64,000 bases of DNA from Ziziphus jujuba (taxonomy: Eukaryota; Streptophyta; Magnoliopsida; Rosales; Rhamnaceae), in NCBI RefSeq assembly GCF_031755915.1, contig NC_083382.1:27752001-27816000 (forward strand), read 5' to 3'. A program made the position numbers and the translations under genes. Shown piece by piece: positions 58,674 through 64,000 of the stretch; positions within the stretch are counted from its first letter, which is position 1; every line of letters begins with the position of its first letter. The notes under the pieces were generated by a model. It did not search any database. It was given only the letters and a program-made list of their open reading frames with translations, and was not told the origin of the DNA.

Positions 58674-59869
58674 AGTGATCAAATTCTAGTTTCAATAATT
58701 AAGCAAAAATATTAGGCATATGCTAGCTTCAATGATCTAGAAAACAGCCCCATCTCCAAAGAAAAATATATTCAATTTTATAAAACTGCACTCAAGTTTG
58801 ATACATGCACTAAGTAGAAAAACTGTAAAAATTGGCTTAAATTATGCACACAAGGGATGAAGTAGGTTACCAACAGGAACAGTTGTTATTATCTTTTAGA
58901 AGCGAGCTATTTTACTAGGGATCAAATGTACAAATAGCAGATCAAGAAGGGGTTTCAAATACAATGGAATGAATTCGATTCTAGCTAATATCTTATTTTT
59001 CTCTATGGGTAGTGTTACAGGTAAAACAACTAAGAGCCATTCTTGCAATGTTCTCTATCGTACGTTTTTCTTCGGGTCCTTTGAATCTTTCTTAAATTCT
59101 TGGCAAGTAAAAGAATAGTTTATAGGTGATGTTTTACTACAAAAACCATGCCAGGCAATGTATAAGAATCTATACCATTACAAATTATCATCAAAATATG
59201 CAGTTGAAAGCAGAACACACATCCATAAAACTGTCTTTTTTAAAAATAAGAAAAAAAAAAAAACAAACAACAAAACAAAACAAATGAGACAAAACAAAAT
59301 AAAATAAAATAAAGAGGAACAAAAAGTATGAGGAAGAAATGATTTTCCTAATCAAAATTTTTCCCTTATTTGGATGTTGATAAAAACACAAGGAAAGTAA
59401 CCATTGGAATGAAGAAATGGAAAATTTCCATTTTCTTTCCAAGTGGTTTCAGAGAAAACTACCATCAAAACCTACCCATTTCTTGGAAAATCCCACTGCT
59501 AAAAGCACCAACCCATTTCTCAAAGCATTGTAAAAAACATGTAAAACAGAAAGAAAAAGAAGACGAACAACAATATTGATTAGAAACTGACCAGGATTGT
59601 ACAATCGACGAGGTGGGTTTGAAGAAATGTATTTTTGTGCAAGCTAAGAGATTTACGATTCTTCGAAAAGAAAAGAAAGAAAGATTTTGGTGGGAAAACA
59701 ATCAAGAGCTTCTCCTTATAGTTTACTAGAGGGGTATTATTTCTGTGACAAAATGCCAAAAGCTAAGGAATTAATTATTATTTTTAATCTAAGAATGACA
59801 TTTATTTATTTATTTTTTGCTACAAATATAAGAATTGCATTTACTTGGTGGCTATTACTATACACAAGA
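58674..59869. other. Upstream region of the F-box gene
   Basis: No supported gene. It contains poly(A) and AAACA/AAATA runs near 59250-59310. The frames of 60-83 codons on both strands are low in complexity. Confidence 0.5.
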
Positions 59870-60017
59870 GAAATTTCGAGCTGCTGGGACGAGAATCCTT
59901 GAGATCTAAGTTCTCGCAGAAGTCTCGAGCTGCTGGGTATCTTCTTAGTATACCTTTCTTCACCCCTAGTGGTGGTTGTAGCTTTAAGAGCCTTTGGCTT
60001 TTACTGCTGCTCGCCGA

Positions 60018-61024
60018 ATGGAGGATAATATACCAACTGGAGTCACAGGAGTACCTGAACTTCGTTTAACGGCCGATGAAGATAGTGCGAAACAGATATC
60101 CCAATGCTTTCTGGTGGGGAAAATTTTATCCGGAAAAATTATTCCAAAAAACAAGGTCCAGCTAATAATTCGAAGAGTGTGGTTTACACAGGAGTCGGTA
60201 GGGGTGGAGCCACTTCGCCAAATGTGTTCTTCTTTTCTTTTAAATCGGTTGATGATAGAACCAGAATCTGGTCATGACGGCCTTGGTCCATTACGGGATC
60301 ACATCTCCTTCTGCGAGAGTGAGGTCCTGACCATGCAATCCGAGACATCGATTTTAGCCTTTTATCTTTCTGGGTGCAGATACATGGTCTCCCACTCCAG
60401 TTCATGACAAGAGACAATGCCATCAAGATAGGCTCCTTGTTCAAACAAGTTTTGCAGTGCAATTCCTCCTCTCACACCAACATTATAGGTATGAAATACA
60501 TGAGGCTACGTGTCAAGGTAGATGTAGAGAAGCCGATACCTACTGGTTTTCTTCAGAAATTTGATCAAGGAGGTGCTTGGGTTCAATTCTGTTATGAAAG
60601 ACTCGCGGAGTTTTGTTATAATTGCGAAATCATAGGACATGGGCAAGCCACCCGCAAACTATCTACTTCTGGAAATCAAGCAACCAATGGAGCTCTATAC
60701 GGTCCCTGGTTGCGAGCAGAAGCGGGGGCTTATACCGTGGTATCGGAAGGTAGTTTTCTAAGAAGAGTCAAAATTTTGAGAGGTGAAATCTTTGATTCCC
60801 TCTTTGAGGACACTAATACAGATACCAAAAATGGTGAGGGAGAGGTGAAGCTGGTAGTACCAGATCCAGATTCAGATGATCAGGAGCCTGAACAAGAGGA
60901 AGGCACAGAGTCAACCTATGACCGAGTCTCGGACCGAGTTCGGCTTAGGGAAGGGGATGAGCGAAAGTCACATGCAGAGCCAGCACAGACTATTGTTAGA
61001 GTTAGTGACTCGAATTCTTGTTGA
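60018..61024 (+). pseudogene. LINE ORF1-like protein remnant
   Basis: From ATG 60018 it reads LRLTADEDSAKQISQCFLVG and then RVWFTQESVGVEPL. The frame then shifts near 60215 and passes two stops (TGA where the family has Arg, and TGA where it has Trp). It continues in a third stretch from 60374 with FWVQIHGLPLQFMTRDNAIK and the knuckle CYNCEIIGHGQATRK. In that knuckle the fourth zinc ligand is Arg (CGC) instead of Cys. The acidic tail to 61024 has no domain. The protein would normally bind the element RNA. Confidence 0.8.
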
Positions 61025-61999
61025 CCCGACCTGAAAAGCTCGCGGTGCGACCCATTTGGTGAAACTAATTTTGGAGAAAAATTTAGGGCTCTGTTCAATT
61101 TTAAGATGTCTTCCGTACAATATATATTTTTTGATGCTTTTGGGGTTTTTCGGCTGTAATTGGGGTTTTAGGATATCGCGCAATTTTGCTCACCTTTGTA
61201 CTAATTTTTCGATATTGGATTTGCTTCTCCCTGCCCGTGGTTTTTCCCGTCAAGGGTTTCCACGTAAATTGTGTGTCTGTTCTTCACTTTCTTTGTTTTC
61301 GTTGCTATTTGTTTTTCTCCCAATTCCGTAACAACTATCACACCAACCTCTAAGGACCACGTGCATGGAAAAGACGTGTTGGGAGAAGAACGTCACCTAC
61401 CCACTGACAAAGGCTAGGTTTTTGAAAATTTAAATTCAACAATGCCTGCCCTCAGTGTTCTCAGTTTTGGGCCGGGCCCGAGGACATGCGTAGAGGAAAT
61501 GCTTCAATGGGCCTTCTCTCAAACCCCGTTATGCGGGCCAGAAAAGGAAAGCTGCACCTGTTGGACCTAATAAGAAAATGCGAGTTGCCAATGCCATCAC
61601 AGGGCATCCCACTCGTGATGTTTTGTCCAGTTCTACTAAACATGAAGATGCGGAGCCAAGTGATCCAGCGAGTACTCTACCACAGGTTACCTTTTCCTTC
61701 TTTTTAGGCTTAGGACACCCCGATTATATAGAAAATATTCCTACTAAGCTGAAACTGAAAGACCAAGCAAGAAGGAAAAAGAATGGCGATGAGATTACCG
61801 GGTTCTTTGGTGTTACTACCTTTGAAAATATAAAGGCCGAGGAGGCAGACCTTACCATGCCCCCCCAAGTCAATGAAGGTGCTATCATGGAACTACCGAG
61901 GGCTGTGAAGACCTTCGGCAGTCTGGGGCTTGCGTGGCCTTGTAAGGAATTCTTCCCCCTTGGGTATCTTTCTCATAGAAACCAAGGTAACTCAGTATA
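61025..61999 (+). other. LINE interior between ORF1 and endonuclease remnants
   Basis: Frames at 61056-61331, 61486-61707 and 61578-62000 have no recognisable domain. The last contains RAVKTFGSLGLAWPCKEFFP, which resembles the GLGxPxTVKEL start of LINE endonucleases, so this stretch probably ends in degraded endonuclease sequence. Confidence 0.5.
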
Positions 62000-62770
62000 A
62001 GATGAATGCCATTGCTAGCTCTTTAAGTTTCGATCATTCACATATTGTAGAAGCAGTAAACGGTTGTAATGGTCTGGCTTAATTGTGGAAAGAGGAATTG
62101 AATTGGGACATTATTTTTAGTTCCATTTGGATTATCGGAGTGAGGTCAACTAACCAATAGGGGAAGGCGTGGGACATGTGGTTTTGTTATTGCCTAGCTG
62201 AACGTGGATTAAGGAAAGATTTTTGGAAGACTCTAGCAATCTGTTTTCAGTCTGGGTTAGATGCTTGGTTATGTATTGGAGACTTCAATGATGTTTTGGA
62301 CCAGAATGAGAAGTATGGAGGCAGAAGAGTTTCTTTGAAGACAAATTTTTTCTTAAGAAGTTTCTTGAATGAGGTGGGTGGTATAGATTAGGGGTTTTCC
62401 GGGAACCCATTTACGTGGTGTAATCGAAGGGGTGGCCAACCGAATATTAGAGAAAGATTGGATAGTGTAGTGATTAGTCTTGAATGGCAGCTTATGTTCG
62501 ATAAGGCAGGGGTTGTCCATCTAACCGCAACGAGGTCTGATCACGTCCCTATCATGCTACACTTTACCTTGGAACACTTCAAGGCTCCTAGGCCATTCAG
62601 GTTCATGGAAGCTTGGACACGCGACCCATCTTGTGAACTGGTGATTAACACTACTTGGGATGAAGACATAAGGAACGGCAGACGTTACTCCTTGACTGCT
62701 AAGATTCAATGTACAGCTAAGGCTTTGACAAAGTGGAATAGAGAAGGCTCTGACAAAGTGGAATAGAGAA
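62000..62770 (+). pseudogene. LINE AP-type endonuclease remnant
   Basis: Family blocks are recognisable across three frames' worth of stops: GLAxLWKEELN, WLCIGDFNDVLDQNEKYGG (metal-binding Asp and Asn), FTWCNRRGGQPNIRERLD and TATRSDHVPIML (the catalytic SDH motif). In-frame stops lie at about 62080, 62158 and 62390. A 16 bp repeat (GGCTTTGACAAAGTGG versus GGCTCTGACAAAGTGG at about 62720 and 62745) adds a local shift. Confidence 0.85.
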
Positions 62771-62994
62771 GTTTTTGGTTACTGCCAATCCCGAATAAAA
62801 GATTTGGAAGATCAGTTGGCGGAACTCTAGGGTTCAAACCCGTCTGTGAGTAATCTATCCCTTGAAACTAAGTTGCGGAAAGAATTGGGATGAGTGGCAG
62901 CTTAAACAGGAGTTGTGCTGGAGTAAAAAAATCCAGGGAATTATGGCTTCTAGATGGTGATAGAAACTAGAAGTTTTTCCACACCTCAACACTG

Positions 62995-64000
62995 GTGAAC
63001 AGGCGAAAAATCTACATTTCCACCCTCAAAAATGACTCAGGCACGTGGTTGGAGTCTAGAGAAGCCATCGGAACCTTTTTACTTCAGAAATTTTCTGAGT
63101 TATCCATAGAGGAATGGAAGGTCCAATGCTCCTTTTTAGATGAGTTGTTTCATCCCCTGGTCTCGGGGCTAGATAATGACGACATAGCTGCTATTCCCTT
63201 AGAAATTGAAATTTTGGGGACCCTGAAGATCATGAATCCTACTAAAGCTCCGGGGCCGGACGGAATGCCTGCACTCTTTTACCATCACTACTGGAGCATT
63301 GTGGAAAACGATGTTGTGAGAACAATTCAAAATGTCTTTCTATCTGGTCGTATTCCAGTAGCTATCAATAGAACCGTGATCGTGCTAATTCCTAAGACGA
63401 GGAGGATCACGGAATTCAATCACATCAGACCAATTAGTCTGTGTAATACAATCTATAAAGTGATATCCAAGATTCTGGCTAACCGAATTCGCCCTCTACT
63501 ACCCTAACTCATTTCTCCCAACCAAGCCGCTTTTAATCCGGGAAGGTGGATTGGTGAGAACATTGTTTTGGTTAATGAAATTATTCACACTATGAAGAAG
63601 AAGAGAGGAGCCAGCAGTATCGTTGGTTTGAAATTAGACATGCACAAAGCTTATGACCGTATAAGTTGGGAAGTCCTCTCGGAAAGCCTTATAAGGTTTG
63701 GTTTTTCAAGGTGAGTAGTGTCGCTCCTTAGCTAGTGTTTCACCAACGACAGAGCATCTTTACTTCTAAATGGCAGCATTTGCGCAAAAGTAAGAATGGA
63801 GCAAGGACTTCGTCAAGGAGACCCCTTATCGCCTTACTTGTACATTATTTTTGCAGAAATCCTGTCTCGAATGCTCCATAAGCTTGAAGACGAACGCAAA
63901 ATCCATGAGATATCTCTTGGCAGATCCGGTCCTTCCTTTTCTTACCTATTTTTCGCAGATGACATTCTTATTTTTTACAGAGCTAATTCTAATGAAGTTT
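62995..64000 (+). pseudogene. LINE reverse transcriptase remnant
   Basis: RT blocks are in order: NPTKAPGPDGMPALFY, IVLIPKTRRITEFNHIRPIS, YKVISKILANRIRP, a stop at 63506-63508, then NQAAFNPGRWIGENIVL, LKLDMHKAYDRISW, two more stops near 63712-63732, then QGLRQGDPLSPYL and SYLFFADDIL. FADD at 63952-63963 is the catalytic site. The sequence is cut by the window edge in the palm-thumb region. Confidence 0.92.

Larger units (their letters stand above)
59870..64000 (+). mobile_element. Inactive LINE (L1-type) retrotransposon, truncated by the window end
   Basis: Parts of both LINE frames lie in order on the plus strand: an ORF1-like frame with DUF4283-type and zinc-knuckle blocks (60018-61024), an endonuclease (about 62000-62770) and a reverse transcriptase (62995 to the edge). 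The base composition is less AT-rich than the flanks. The left end is placed near 59870 because TCGAGCTGCTGGG occurs twice there (about 59877 and 59925) and composition changes, but this is approximate. The poly(A) tail must lie beyond 64000. Many stops and frame changes show it is dead. Confidence 0.9.

Noticed and set aside
1..64000. CRISPR arrays, tRNA genes and known microRNA precursors
   Set aside because: No regularly spaced repeats with unique spacers, no tRNA box pair and none of the common plant microRNA words (such as those of miR156, 159, 166, 167, 172 and 396) were seen. TGACAGAAG near 17749 resembles miR156 only over nine bases. This was reading by eye; a tRNAscan or miRBase search would be decisive.
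60018..64000. Possibility that the 60-64 kb element is a functional gene cluster or virus-derived
   Set aside because: Order and motifs are those of a plant LINE, and stops and frame shifts occur in all three parts.

Overview
The window is nuclear DNA of a dicot plant. It is AT-rich, its genes are split by short GT-AG introns, its long intergenic stretches are full of poly(A/T) and (TA)n tracts, and every recognisable protein has its closest known relatives in flowering plants. The species cannot be fixed from sequence alone; a rosid-type eudicot is a reasonable guess. No CRISPR array, operon, rRNA or tRNA gene was seen.

Layout. 0-6 kb: a degenerate cold/ABA-induced KIN-type LEA gene (minus strand), then proline dehydrogenase. 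8-11 kb: FTSHI3, a plastid FtsH-like ATPase without the protease domain (minus). 13-17 kb: a TBC/Rab-GAP gene. 19.8-22.4 kb: S-adenosylmethionine decarboxylase, with the overlapping tiny and conserved upstream ORFs that give polyamine control. 25-29 kb: a lysine-rich protein with an RRP7-type C-terminus (minus). 29.7-31.4 kb: an intronless PPR gene. 31.4-37 kb: a repeat-rich gap. 37.5 kb: an intact 66-residue KIN/COR6.6-type gene behind an ABRE cluster. 39.8-41.8 kb: a second PPR gene. 42-49.5 kb: a gene-poor gap. 49.7-52.7 kb: an NIK1-type LRR receptor kinase. 52.2-58.7 kb: a decayed tandem duplication carrying the 3' end of the kinase gene and F-box/FBD fragments, plus one orphan GDSL-lipase exon. 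About 59.9 kb to the right edge: a broken LINE retrotransposon.

The order FTSHI3 - Rab-GAP - SAMDC - KIN - PPR - NIK1 matches, from memory of Arabidopsis locus numbers, the related blocks At3g02450-At3g02490 and At5g15930-At5g16000. ProDH - RRP7-like - PPR matches At5g38710-At5g38730. The window therefore seems to keep, in one place, neighbours that Arabidopsis has split among duplicated segments. The genes are not an operon, but two share a theme: proline catabolism (ProDH) and ABA/cold-induced KIN both belong to osmotic-stress physiology. No new multi-gene system was found. The most interesting points are the SAMDC leader, the repeated exons of the RRP7-like gene, the GC-AG intron of FTSHI3 and the rearranged NIK1/F-box segment.
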